In this document: positions 1 through 6,061 of the stretch, one piece after another
Layout of the letters: every line of letters begins with the position of its first letter
Numbering within the stretch: the first letter of the stretch is position 1
The notes under the pieces: model-generated
The model's database searches: none
What the model was told of the DNA's origin: nothing
The model's input: only the letters and a program-made list of their open reading frames with translations
Position numbers and translations under genes: made by a program
Assembly (NCBI GenBank): GCA_030640325.1
Contig: DAOWJM010000102.1
Coordinates: 1-7,827 of the forward strand
Length of the DNA stretch: 7,827 nt
Direction: 5' to 3'
Source of the DNA: Dehalococcoidia bacterium
Lineage (GTDB): Bacteria; Chloroflexota; Dehalococcoidia; Dehalococcoidales; BS750m-G39

Positions 1-99
1 CCGTTCACCTACGCAGTGGTAAACTTCTTGAAAAAGAAAGAGGCAATTGATACCTATGACTACAAGACAAATTTCAATCCCTTCCGCGTTTCGGATTAG
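1..99 (+). CDS. 3' end of an unidentified protein-coding gene
   Basis: Frame 1 is open from the window edge to a TAG stop at 97-99 and encodes the last 32 residues of a protein whose start lies outside the window. The tail is rich in charged and aromatic residues (a KKKE cluster, then a DTYDY stretch, ending NPFRVSD) and shows no membrane segment. I do not recognise the family. It is followed after 40 bp by the metallo-hydrolase on the same strand, so the two may be co-transcribed. The call as coding rests on the open frame, the stop placed just ahead of the next gene's ribosome-binding site, and plausible codon use. Confidence 0.6.
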   Translation, partial: PFTYAVVNFLKKKEAIDTYDYKTNFNPFRVSD

Positions 100-139
100 G
101 GATTTTTATCATTGACCAGAAGGAGGCTATCAAGAAGGG

Positions 140-910
140 ATGAACATCCGGGTCTTGGGGGCGCACAACTGTGAATCGCAAAACTCAAAGCTCATCAGCC
201 TATTGATTGATGATGTCCTGGCGATAGATGCCGGTGGGCTTACCTCCAGCCTGTCATTTGAGGCCCAACAAAAAATTAAAGCAATTCTACTCACCCACCA
301 ACATTATGACCATGTTAGGGACATCCCGACTATAGCTATGAACTTTTACCTTCGCAATGCCACAATCAACGTTTACTCTATTCAATCAGTATATGATGCC
401 CTCGCCACTCATCTGCTGGATGAAGAGCTTTATCCCAATTTCCTGCAAAAGCCTCTGCAGAATCCCACGATTAGGTTTACCATAATAGAGTCAGGTAAGC
501 TCCTGCAGATTGAAGGCTATAATATCTTGGCTGTCCCGGTAAATCACGGCATCCCTACCGTTGGCTACCAGGTCGCCTCTCCAGATGGTAAGGCTGTATT
601 CTATACTGGGGATACCGGTCCGGGCTTGGCTGACTGCTGGCAGCGTATCTCGCCCCAACTACTCATTGCCGAGGTTACTGCGCCAGATAAATATAAAGAG
701 GGGGCGGTGAAGTCAGGGCATCTCACGCCGAGTCTCTTAAAGCAGGAACTAACCAGCTTCCGGGAACTCAATGACTACATCCCCCAGGTAGTGGTGGTTC
801 ACATGAGCCCTCATCTTGAGAAGGAGATAGAGGCTGAAATAGCGGCGGTAGGCAAGGCACTGGGTAGTTTAATCACCCTTGCCTATGAGGGGATGCAACT
901 CAACCTGTAA
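140..910 (+). CDS. Metallo-beta-lactamase-fold metal-dependent hydrolase (cyclic-nucleotide phosphodiesterase/RNase Z-like branch)
   Basis: This is a 256-residue cytosolic MBL-fold hydrolase. The two-metal signature THxHxDH is complete (His53, His55, Asp57, His58). The other ligands also appear to be present: His136 after the VPVNHG strand, Asp158 in a GDTGP turn (157-161) and His221 in VVHMSPH. A GHLTP motif holds His194. The GDTGP turn and GHLTP motif resemble class II cAMP phosphodiesterase-like and RNase Z-like MBL proteins more than glyoxalase II or true beta-lactamases. There is no signal peptide, and no RNase Z flexible arm is evident. The substrate cannot be told from sequence. The ATG at 140 is preceded by AAGGAGG (120-126), 13 nt away, with a second purine run (GAAGGG) right before the start. 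A Mut7-C RNase-like gene lies downstream. The fold is very likely and the exact activity is open. Confidence 0.88.
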   Translation: MNIRVLGAHNCESQNSKLISLLIDDVLAIDAGGLTSSLSFEAQQKIKAILLTHQHYDHVRDIPTIAMNFYLRNATINVYSIQSVYDALATHLLDEELYPNFLQKPLQNPTIRFTIIESGKLLQIEGYNILAVPVNHGIPTVGYQVASPDGKAVFYTGDTGPGLADCWQRISPQLLIAEVTAPDKYKEGAVKSGHLTPSLLKQELTSFRELNDYIPQVVVVHMSPHLEKEIEAEIAAVGKALGSLITLAYEGMQLNL

Positions 911-918
911 AGCGGATT

Positions 919-945
919 CCCAGGAAAATCGAAGATTTTTCTGGG
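919..945 (+). repeat. Intercistronic hairpin 1 (12-bp stem, GAA loop)
   Basis: The left arm CCCAGGAAAATC (919-930) pairs with GATTTTTCTGGG (934-945) around a GAA loop. All 12 positions pair, one of them as a G-U wobble at the seventh pair from the loop. No run of T follows, so it is not a standard intrinsic terminator. It begins 8 bp after the hydrolase stop codon. It is closely related to the hairpin at 960-983, which suggests a duplicated palindrome acting in the RNA, for example as a 3'-end stabiliser or processing site. Confidence 0.75.
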
Positions 946-959
946 TGCTTAACTGGGGT

Positions 960-983
960 CCCCGAAAATCTTGATTTTTGGGG
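960..983 (+). repeat. Intercistronic hairpin 2 (11-bp stem), sister of hairpin 1
   Basis: The left arm CCCCGAAAATC (960-970) pairs with GATTTTTGGGG (973-983) across a two-base TT turn; in RNA the innermost C-G pair would probably open to a CTTG tetraloop. It shares the AAAATC/GATTTT core with the hairpin at 919-945, including a G-U wobble at the same seventh pair. It ends just before the AAAGGGGG ribosome-binding region of the Mut7-C gene, so folding could limit access of ribosomes to that start. The regulatory role is inference; the structure is seen directly. Confidence 0.75.
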
Positions 984-995
984 TAATTAAAGGGG

Positions 996-1481
996 GTGAG
1001 GTCGATAAACGCCCTGAAGTTCGTAGTTGACAGCAATGTGGGGAAGCTAGCCAAGTGGTTGAGAATAATGGGCTATGATACCCGATTCTTCGACGGCAGT
1101 GATGATTCCCATTTGGTTGCTATTGCTCAAGCCGAAGATAGGGTGATATTGACCAGGGATACACAGATTATGGAAAGGCGGGTGGTAACCAGGGGGCAAC
1201 TCAAAGCTATCCTTATCCAGAGTGATGAACCTGAGCTACAACTGCATCAGGTAATAGACACTTTAGACCTGGAATGCCGGTTTAGACCGTTCACTATCTG
1301 TCTGGAGTGCAATCAACCTTTGGTGGAGAGGAGTAAAGAGCAGGTGAAAGAGTTGGTGCCACCCTATGTCTTCCAAACCCAAAGCCAGTTTATGGAATGC
1401 CCTGCCTGCCACCGCATCTATTGGAGGGGGACCCACTGGCAGGCAATGACCAAGAAACTAAAGAGGTTTATGAAAAGTTGA
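996..1481 (+). CDS. Mut7-C family RNase-like (PIN-like) protein with C-terminal zinc ribbon
   Basis: The 161-residue protein matches the Mut7-C layout. An N-terminal PIN-like part opens with a KFVVDSNVGKLAKWLR stretch (Asp12, then Gly-Lys-Leu-Ala 16-19), followed by an acidic pair (Asp36-Asp37) and ILTRD (51-55), which are likely metal-site residues. A C-terminal zinc ribbon has CLEC (102-105) and CPAC (135-138), then a GTHW motif (145-148) typical of the family. Family members are predicted RNases; the substrate is unknown. The first possible start is GTG at 996, but this codon lies inside the purine-rich AAAGGGGGTGAGG block (989-1001), which itself looks like the ribosome-binding site. Homologues commonly begin at the residue equivalent to CTG 1014 (L-K-F-V-V-D), so initiation at 1014 or ATA 1005 is possible. 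The stop codon overlaps a promoter for the next operon. Confidence 0.88.
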   Translation: MRSINALKFVVDSNVGKLAKWLRIMGYDTRFFDGSDDSHLVAIAQAEDRVILTRDTQIMERRVVTRGQLKAILIQSDEPELQLHQVIDTLDLECRFRPFTICLECNQPLVERSKEQVKELVPPYVFQTQSQFMECPACHRIYWRGTHWQAMTKKLKRFMKS

Positions 1482-1506
1482 CCATAGTCCATGATATTGT
1501 TACACT
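1478..1506 (+). promoter_or_regulatory. Putative sigma70-type promoter for the hydratase-nnr-coaX-coaBC operon
   Basis: A -35 hexamer TTGACC (1478-1483, five of six matches to TTGACA) is followed after exactly 17 bp by a -10 hexamer TACACT (1501-1506, keeping the key TA...T positions). Transcription would start near 1513 and leave a leader of about 27 nt before the ATG at 1540, which has a strong GGAGGAG site. The -35 overlaps the TGA of the Mut7-C gene (1479-1481). It fits a new transcription unit starting at the hydratase. This is a prediction from consensus only. Confidence 0.55.
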
Positions 1507-1539
1507 TCAAATTGATAACATCGGAAACGGAGGAGAGCA

Positions 1540-2304
1540 ATGAAATTTGAAAACATACTGCTGGAAAAGAGGGAGGGGGTGGCAAAGATTATCATTAATA
1601 GACCACCCTTAAATATCTTGAATATTGATACCTTAGTGGAAATGAATGAGGCCCTGGCGGAGATAAGGACGGATGATGAGGTAAAGGTGGTGGTAATTAC
1701 TGGCGCTGGTGATAGAGCCTTTTCTGCTGGGGTAGATGTTGGCGACCATCTGGGCGAGAAGCTACCCAAAATGATAGAGGTATTCAATAAATTATTTATC
1801 TCATTAGTAGAAGTGGATAAGCCCACTATTGCCGTAGTCAACGGTATTGCCTTGGGCGGTGGTTGTGAGATAGTGGCTGGCTGCGATATGGCTATCGCCT
1901 CAGAAAAGGCACAACTGGGACAGCCGGAGGTTAAGCTGGGGGTATATCCTCCCCCAGCCTCAGTCCTCCTCCCCAGGCTTATGGGCAGACAAAAGGCATT
2001 TGAGCTTATTCTATCAGGCGATAGTATCAGTGCTAGGGAAGCGGAGAGGATTGGTCTGGTAAATAAAGCCGTTCCTGAAGAGGAATTTGAAAAGGCAACC
2101 GACGAATTTATCAAGCGGTTTACGGCTAATAGTGGGCTAACCCTGACCCAGGCCAGGCGGGCTCTTTATCGTAATTTTGACCTGGAATTTCATCAGGCTA
2201 TGGAGGCGACCGGGATTGATGCTACCATGGTCATGGCTGGTGAGAATAGTGTTGAGGGGCTGACCGCCTTCTTGGAGAAGAGAAAGCCGGTCTGGATAAG
2301 ATAG
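1540..2304 (+). CDS. Enoyl-CoA hydratase/isomerase (crotonase) family protein, possibly cyclohexadienoyl-CoA hydratase-like
   Basis: The 254-residue length is typical of crotonases. Oxyanion-hole regions are FSAGVD (61-66) and ALGGGCE (104-110). Both glutamates that act in water addition in mitochondrial enoyl-CoA hydratase are present: Glu110 (GGGCE) and Glu130 (GQPE). This favours a hydratase over an isomerase or dehalogenase. The segment after Glu130 reads VKLGVYPPPASVLLPRL, where classical hydratases have a glycine-rich IPGAGGTQRL loop. As I recall, proline-rich loops here occur in cyclohexa-1,5-diene-1-carbonyl-CoA hydratases of anaerobic benzoyl-CoA metabolism, so that substrate class is a tentative alternative to short-chain enoyl-CoA. 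The ATG at 1540 is supported by GGAGGAG at 1529-1535. It is the first gene after the predicted promoter and lies 21 bp before the chosen nnr start. Confidence 0.9.
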   Translation: MKFENILLEKREGVAKIIINRPPLNILNIDTLVEMNEALAEIRTDDEVKVVVITGAGDRAFSAGVDVGDHLGEKLPKMIEVFNKLFISLVEVDKPTIAVVNGIALGGGCEIVAGCDMAIASEKAQLGQPEVKLGVYPPPASVLLPRLMGRQKAFELILSGDSISAREAERIGLVNKAVPEEEFEKATDEFIKRFTANSGLTLTQARRALYRNFDLEFHQAMEATGIDATMVMAGENSVEGLTAFLEKRKPVWIR

Positions 2305-2312
2305 TCTTTATG

Positions 2313-2319
2313 AAGGGAG
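2313..2319 (+). promoter_or_regulatory. Ribosome-binding site that sets the nnr start
   Basis: AAGGGAG lies directly against the ATG at 2320, leaving no spacer. It is 6 nt from the in-frame GTG at 2326, which is a normal distance. It therefore favours GTG 2326 as the start of nnr. Confidence 0.6.
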
Positions 2320-2325
2320 ATGGAT

Positions 2326-3906
2326 GTGAAAATTCTAACCACAAGCCAGATGCGCCAGTTGGAGGAGAGTTGCGCCCAGACTGGTTTGACCACAGATATG
2401 CTTATGGAAAATGCCGGTAAGGCAGTAGCTGAAGAGGTCAGACGAATCCTGGGCGATATCAGCCAGCGGCAGATTCTACTTCTAATCGGACCCGGCAACA
2501 ACGGTGGGGATGGGTTGGTGGCTGCTCGCCATCTTCATGATTGGGGAGCCAAGGTCATCATCTACTTATATGGACAGAGACCAGCGAGGGACCCAAAGCT
2601 TAAGCCGATTCGGGAACGTCGCATCACTCGAGTTGAGGCGCCTAAAGATGAAGACCTGGACAAGCTTGGTGGATTTCTGACATCAGCCGATGCCGTTATT
2701 GATGCTCTATTTGGCACTGGCACCGCCCGCCCCTTTGGTGGTCTGCTGATGATGGTATTGGACAAGGTGAGGCGGGCTAGAAAGAAGCGCCCGGGGCTGC
2801 GTATCATTGCTCTGGATTTGCCCTCAGGGCTCAACGCTGATACCGGGGCGGTAGACCCTGGCTGTCTCTATGCTGATAACACTATAACCCTGGCGTTTCC
2901 CAAGCCAGGCTTGTTCAAATTCCCCGGGGCAGAAAGGGTGGGCGAAATAACTGTGGCTGATATTGGCATGCCCGCTGATTTGGCTGAGAAGGCAGCTTCA
3001 GAATATATTCCCAGTGAGTGGGTTAAATCGGTTCTTCCTGAGCGTCCGCCTCAAGCTAATAAAGGCACTTTTGGCAGAGTTCTGGTGGTGGCTGGCTCCA
3101 TAAATTACATTGGTGCCGCCTATCTGGCTTGCAGCGGTGCTCTGCGAGTTGGGGCAGGTTTGGTAACACTGGCCACAGCTACTAGACTACAGTCTATCCT
3201 GGCTTCAAAACTAACCGAGGTAACCTATCTCCCCTTACCTGAATCCCGCCCCGGTCTCCTTTCCCCTGACGCAGCCAGGCTGATATTCCGGCAATTTGAC
3301 CAGTATAATGTTCTGCTTCTAGGCTGTGGGCTGGGGCAGAGCGAACCGGTAATCAGGGTCATTAGGACTATCCTTCTGGGCAAGTCTAAGCCACCATTGC
3401 CATCCTTAGTCCTTGATGCTGATGCGCTCAACACCCTGGCTAATACCCCAGGATGGTGGAATCTGCTAACCACCGATGCCATACTTACCCCTCACCCGGG
3501 GGAAATGGCGAGGCTGACAGGGGTGACGGCGGAAGAGGTGCAGGCAGACCGGTTAGGGATTGCTAAAAAAATGGCTGTGGAATGGCATAAAACCATTGTC
3601 CTGAAGGGAGCTTATACTGTTATTGCTGCACCAGATGGTCAAACCAAAATTAGCCATATAGCCAATCCCGGGCTGGCATCAGCCGGGACCGGTGATGTGT
3701 TAACTGGAGCTATAGCCGGACTGGTGGCACAAGGTCTATCACTTTTTGATGCTGCCGCCTGTGGTGTATACCTCCATGGTATGGCTGGTGAGATGGTTAA
3801 GGCTAGGCTAGGCGATGCTGGTATGATTGCTACTGACCTTCTGCCGGAATTGCCTCAAGTTATTAAGCAGTTAAAGGAAAATCAAGATACCCCGATAACT
3901 GAATAG
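2326..3906 (+). CDS. nnr: Bifunctional NAD(P)H-hydrate epimerase / ADP-dependent NAD(P)H-hydrate dehydratase
   Basis: Nnr repairs hydrated NADH and NADPH (NAD(P)HX): the N-terminal domain interconverts the R and S forms, and the C-terminal domain dehydrates the S form using ADP. The 526-residue length is usual for the fused enzyme. Epimerase domain (about 1-230): GPGNNGGDG (55-63), VIDALFGTG (124-132, Asp126) and DLPSG (164-168). Dehydratase domain (about 240-520): KGTFGRVLVVAGS (246-258), LDADALN (363-369), TPHPGEMARL (388-397), LKG (426-428) and NPGLASAGTGDVLTG (447-461) with the catalytic-type Asp457. I chose GTG 2326 over ATG 2320 because of ribosome-binding-site spacing and because homologues begin M-K-I-L-T. 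No key motif is missing. The stop is 6 bp before coaX, indicating co-transcription. Confidence 0.95.
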   Translation: MKILTTSQMRQLEESCAQTGLTTDMLMENAGKAVAEEVRRILGDISQRQILLLIGPGNNGGDGLVAARHLHDWGAKVIIYLYGQRPARDPKLKPIRERRITRVEAPKDEDLDKLGGFLTSADAVIDALFGTGTARPFGGLLMMVLDKVRRARKKRPGLRIIALDLPSGLNADTGAVDPGCLYADNTITLAFPKPGLFKFPGAERVGEITVADIGMPADLAEKAASEYIPSEWVKSVLPERPPQANKGTFGRVLVVAGSINYIGAAYLACSGALRVGAGLVTLATATRLQSILASKLTEVTYLPLPESRPGLLSPDAARLIFRQFDQYNVLLLGCGLGQSEPVIRVIRTILLGKSKPPLPSLVLDADALNTLANTPGWWNLLTTDAILTPHPGEMARLTGVTAEEVQADRLGIAKKMAVEWHKTIVLKGAYTVIAAPDGQTKISHIANPGLASAGTGDVLTGAIAGLVAQGLSLFDAAACGVYLHGMAGEMVKARLGDAGMIATDLLPELPQVIKQLKENQDTPITE

Positions 3907-3912
3907 GATGCC

Positions 3913-4680
3913 ATGCTATTAGCTATTGATATAGGGAATACTGACACCACCCTGGGCGTTTTTGAGGGCGAGGAGCTTCGTGCTACCTGGCACATGGCTA
4001 CTAGTATCCACCGTAGGGGTGATGAGTATGGAGCTTTACTGCTTAACCTGCTGCACCAGCAAGGTCTAGACACATCTGATATTAAAGAGATAGCCTTATG
4101 CAGTGTTGTCCCACCATTAATATCCACCTTTGGTGAGCTATTTCAACGCTATTTTCATATCTCGCCACTGGTGGTTGGGGCAGGGGTCAAGACCGGGGTA
4201 CGCATCCGGATGGATAATCCCAGGGAGGTTGGCGCCGACCGCATTGTAAACGCCGCCGCAGCCCATCACCTCTATGGTGGTCCGGTAATTGTCACTGACC
4301 TGGGCACAGCTACTACCTTTGATACCGTATCCAAGGAGGGCGACTATCTGGGAGGGGCTATTGCCCCCGGCATAATCACTGCTGCTGAGGCTTTATTTAC
4401 CCAGGCGGCAATGCTGCCCAGGGTGGAGTTAACTCGCCCCAAGCGTGCTATTGGCACCAATACCATTGCTGCCATGCAATCAGGGATTATCTTCGGCTAT
4501 GTAGGACTTATTGAGGGCATAGTGGCTCGCATTCAACAGGAATTAGGGGAAAAGGCTAAGGTGGTAGCTACCGGGGGCGTGGCTGAACTCATAGCTAAAG
4601 AAACAGCGGTAATTGATGTGGTAAACCCCGACTTGACGCTGATTGGACTAAGGCTAATCTACCTGATGAACCAAGACTGA
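3913..4680 (+). CDS. coaX: Type III pantothenate kinase
   Basis: CoaX phosphorylates pantothenate to 4'-phosphopantothenate, the first step of CoA synthesis. Type III enzymes of the acetate/sugar kinase-like fold need a monovalent cation and are not feedback-inhibited by CoA. The 255 residues show the family motifs in order: AIDIGNTDTTLG (4-15, Asp6), NPREVGADRIVNA (102-114) with catalytic-type Asp109, VTDLGTATTFD (127-137, Asp129), GGAIAPGI (147-154), IGTNT (180-184) with AMQSG (187-191), ATGG (219-222), and NPDLTLIGL (238-246). The ATG at 3913 follows the nnr stop by 6 bp, with a modest TAGGA site overlapping that stop, so translation is probably coupled. coaBC, which acts next in the pathway, lies downstream after a 166-bp repeat-filled gap. 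Confidence 0.96.
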   Translation: MLLAIDIGNTDTTLGVFEGEELRATWHMATSIHRRGDEYGALLLNLLHQQGLDTSDIKEIALCSVVPPLISTFGELFQRYFHISPLVVGAGVKTGVRIRMDNPREVGADRIVNAAAAHHLYGGPVIVTDLGTATTFDTVSKEGDYLGGAIAPGIITAAEALFTQAAMLPRVELTRPKRAIGTNTIAAMQSGIIFGYVGLIEGIVARIQQELGEKAKVVATGGVAELIAKETAVIDVVNPDLTLIGLRLIYLMNQD

Positions 4681-4687
4681 TAAGGAG
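4681..4687 (+). promoter_or_regulatory. Orphan ribosome-binding-like site just after coaX
   Basis: TAAGGAG follows the coaX stop immediately. The only nearby in-frame start for coaBC is TTG 4688, which touches it with no spacer. It may be the original coaBC ribosome-binding site, separated from its gene by repeat insertion. The motif is seen; the history is inferred. Confidence 0.3.
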
Positions 4688-4729
4688 TTGTTTATTAAGG
4701 GTAGATTAAAAGGGCAAAGCCCCAGATAC

Positions 4730-4830
4730 ATTGTAGGGAGTTTTAGAGGGACGAAGTCCCTCTTCAGAAAAAATCTTCCCCTTCCCCTTGTCAAGGGGAA
4801 GGGGATACAGGGGATGGGGTTGTTAAATTC
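4730..4830 (+). repeat. Palindromic intergenic repeat, copy A (two hairpins), within the coaX-coaBC gap
   Basis: The roughly 100-bp element has two stems. Hairpin one: AGAGGGAC (4745-4752) pairs perfectly with GTCCCTCT (4756-4763) around GAA. Hairpin two: a 14-bp perfect stem, 4777-4790 with 4792-4805, built from TCCCCTTCCCCTTG and its complement. A conserved tail follows, GATACAGGGG then TGGGGTTG (4804-4822). The same layout, from ATTGTAG through the tail, recurs at 7227-7319, and a partial relative lies at 6314-6355. A shorter GGGCAAAGCCC stem (4712-4722) just upstream resembles the first hairpin of the 7227 copy. There is no coding potential of its own, although one frame stays open into coaBC. 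Confidence 0.8.
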
Positions 4831-4834
4831 TAAT

Positions 4835-4840
4835 AAGGGG
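4835..4840 (+). promoter_or_regulatory. Ribosome-binding site that sets the coaBC start
   Basis: AAGGGG sits 6 nt before GTG 4847. It supports that codon over the earlier in-frame ATG 4814 and TTG 4688, neither of which has a properly spaced site. Confidence 0.65.
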
Positions 4841-4846
4841 ACAACA

Positions 4847-6037
4847 GTGCTAACCAACAAAACTGTCATCTTAGGCATAACCGGGAGTATAGCAGCCTAC
4901 AAGGCAGCAGATATCGCCAGTAAGTTAACTCAAGCCGGGGCTAAGGTTGAGGTGGTTATGACTGACTCAGCTACCAGGTTCATAGCTCCGCTCACCCTCC
5001 GTAGCATTACCGGCCGACCGGTGGTAACCGACATGTTTGACTTAGCTTCTCAGCACACCATTGAGCATATAGCTCTCGGTGAAGCGGCTGATATTGTGGT
5101 TATTGCCCCCGCTACTGCTTCCCTTATTGCCAAGGTGGCAGCCGGCATCGCTGATGATATGGTTACCTTAACTGTGCTGGCGACCAAAGCCCCAATTATT
5201 CTGGCACCGGCGATGAATGTTAACATGTTTGAGAATCCTATCACTCAAGAGAATCTAGCTAAACTTAAAGCCAGAGGCTTTACCATTGTTGACCCTGCCT
5301 ATGGTCGGTTAGCCTCAGGCAAAATGGGTCGGGGGCGTCTGGCTGATATTGACAAAATCATAGGCACCATCAAGCAAGTATTGGGCAGAAGCGGAGACCT
5401 GGCAGGTAAACGCTTGGTGGTTACCGCCGGTGGCACCCGGGAACCCATCGACCCTGTCCGCCATATTGGCAATCGCTCCTCGGGTAAAATGGGTTATGCC
5501 ATGGCTGAAGCAGCCAGGGATAGAGGGGCAAGCGTAACCCTGATTACTGCCCCCACCTCCCTTCCAGAGCCAGTGGGCATGGAGGTTGTACATATTGAAA
5601 CCGCTGCCCAGATGAAGGATGCGGTAGCTAGGGCGGTAGCACAAGCTGATGCTCTGATTATGGCTGCTGCTGTAGCCGACTACCAGCCGAAGAGCGTGGC
5701 TAAGGCCAAGATTAAGAAGGAGAGCCCCAGCCTGACTCTGGAGCTAGTTAGGACACCGGATATTCTGACTGAGGTCAAGGGTGACTTCCTCAAGGTCGGC
5801 TTCGCCGCCGAAAGCCAGGATATAGTAGCCAATGCCAAACAGAAGCTGGAGAAGAAGAAGCTTGACCTCATTGTAGCCAATGATATTACCGATGCCGATA
5901 GTGGTTTCGGCGTTGATACCAATAAGGTAACCCTCATTGACCGAAAGGGTAAAGTAGAAGAGCTACCCCTGCTAACTAAAAGAGAAGTAGCTGACAGGAT
6001 ACTGGATAAGGTGGTGGCGATGTTAGCCAAGAAGTAG
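4847..6037 (+). CDS. coaBC: Bifunctional phosphopantothenoylcysteine decarboxylase / phosphopantothenate-cysteine ligase
   Basis: CoaBC joins 4'-phosphopantothenate to cysteine (C-terminal CoaB) and decarboxylates the product to 4'-phosphopantetheine (N-terminal, FMN-dependent CoaC). From GTG 4847 it has 396 residues, close to the usual 400. CoaC (about 1-180): GITGSIAAYKAADI (10-23), His74 in the EHIAL stretch (the catalytic histidine position), APATASLIAKVAAG (87-100), PAMNVNMFENP (121-131) and LASGKMGRGRL (155-165). CoaB (about 186-396): VTAGGTREPIDPVR (192-205), NRSSGKMG (209-216, Asn209), AAAVADY (273-279), KIKK (288-291) and ANDI (344-347). Two CoaC positions differ from E. coli Dfp: Ser157 where Dfp has the active-site cysteine, and Asp103 where Dfp has asparagine. 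Upstream in-frame codons from 4688 lie in the repeat and are not part of the protein. Confidence 0.95.
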   Translation: MLTNKTVILGITGSIAAYKAADIASKLTQAGAKVEVVMTDSATRFIAPLTLRSITGRPVVTDMFDLASQHTIEHIALGEAADIVVIAPATASLIAKVAAGIADDMVTLTVLATKAPIILAPAMNVNMFENPITQENLAKLKARGFTIVDPAYGRLASGKMGRGRLADIDKIIGTIKQVLGRSGDLAGKRLVVTAGGTREPIDPVRHIGNRSSGKMGYAMAEAARDRGASVTLITAPTSLPEPVGMEVVHIETAAQMKDAVARAVAQADALIMAAAVADYQPKSVAKAKIKKESPSLTLELVRTPDILTEVKGDFLKVGFAAESQDIVANAKQKLEKKKLDLIVANDITDADSGFGVDTNKVTLIDRKGKVEELPLLTKREVADRILDKVVAMLAKK

Positions 6038-6061
6038 AAACAAAGTGAGGAGGAGCACATA

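Noticed and set aside
112..140. Possible promoter from TTGACC at 112-117 ahead of the hydrolase
   Set aside because: No acceptable -10 hexamer lies 16-18 bp downstream, and that position falls on the start codon.
869..1054. Minus-strand 61-codon open frame across the hydrolase/Mut7-C gap
   Set aside because: It is made mainly of the two palindromes and overlaps two well-supported plus-strand genes; it has no ribosome site or family signal.
1500..2114. Minus-strand 204-codon open frame opposite the hydratase
   Set aside because: Serine- and proline-rich composition typical of an antisense shadow; the plus strand encodes a complete crotonase.
4745..4805. Intrinsic terminator between coaX and coaBC
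   Set aside because: The stems are strong, but no T-run follows either one; the structure matches the intergenic repeat instead.
4688..4846. N-terminal extension of CoaBC from TTG 4688 or ATG 4814
   Set aside because: The extra residues are a translation of the palindromic repeat. The family usually starts near GTG 4847, which has a properly spaced ribosome site.
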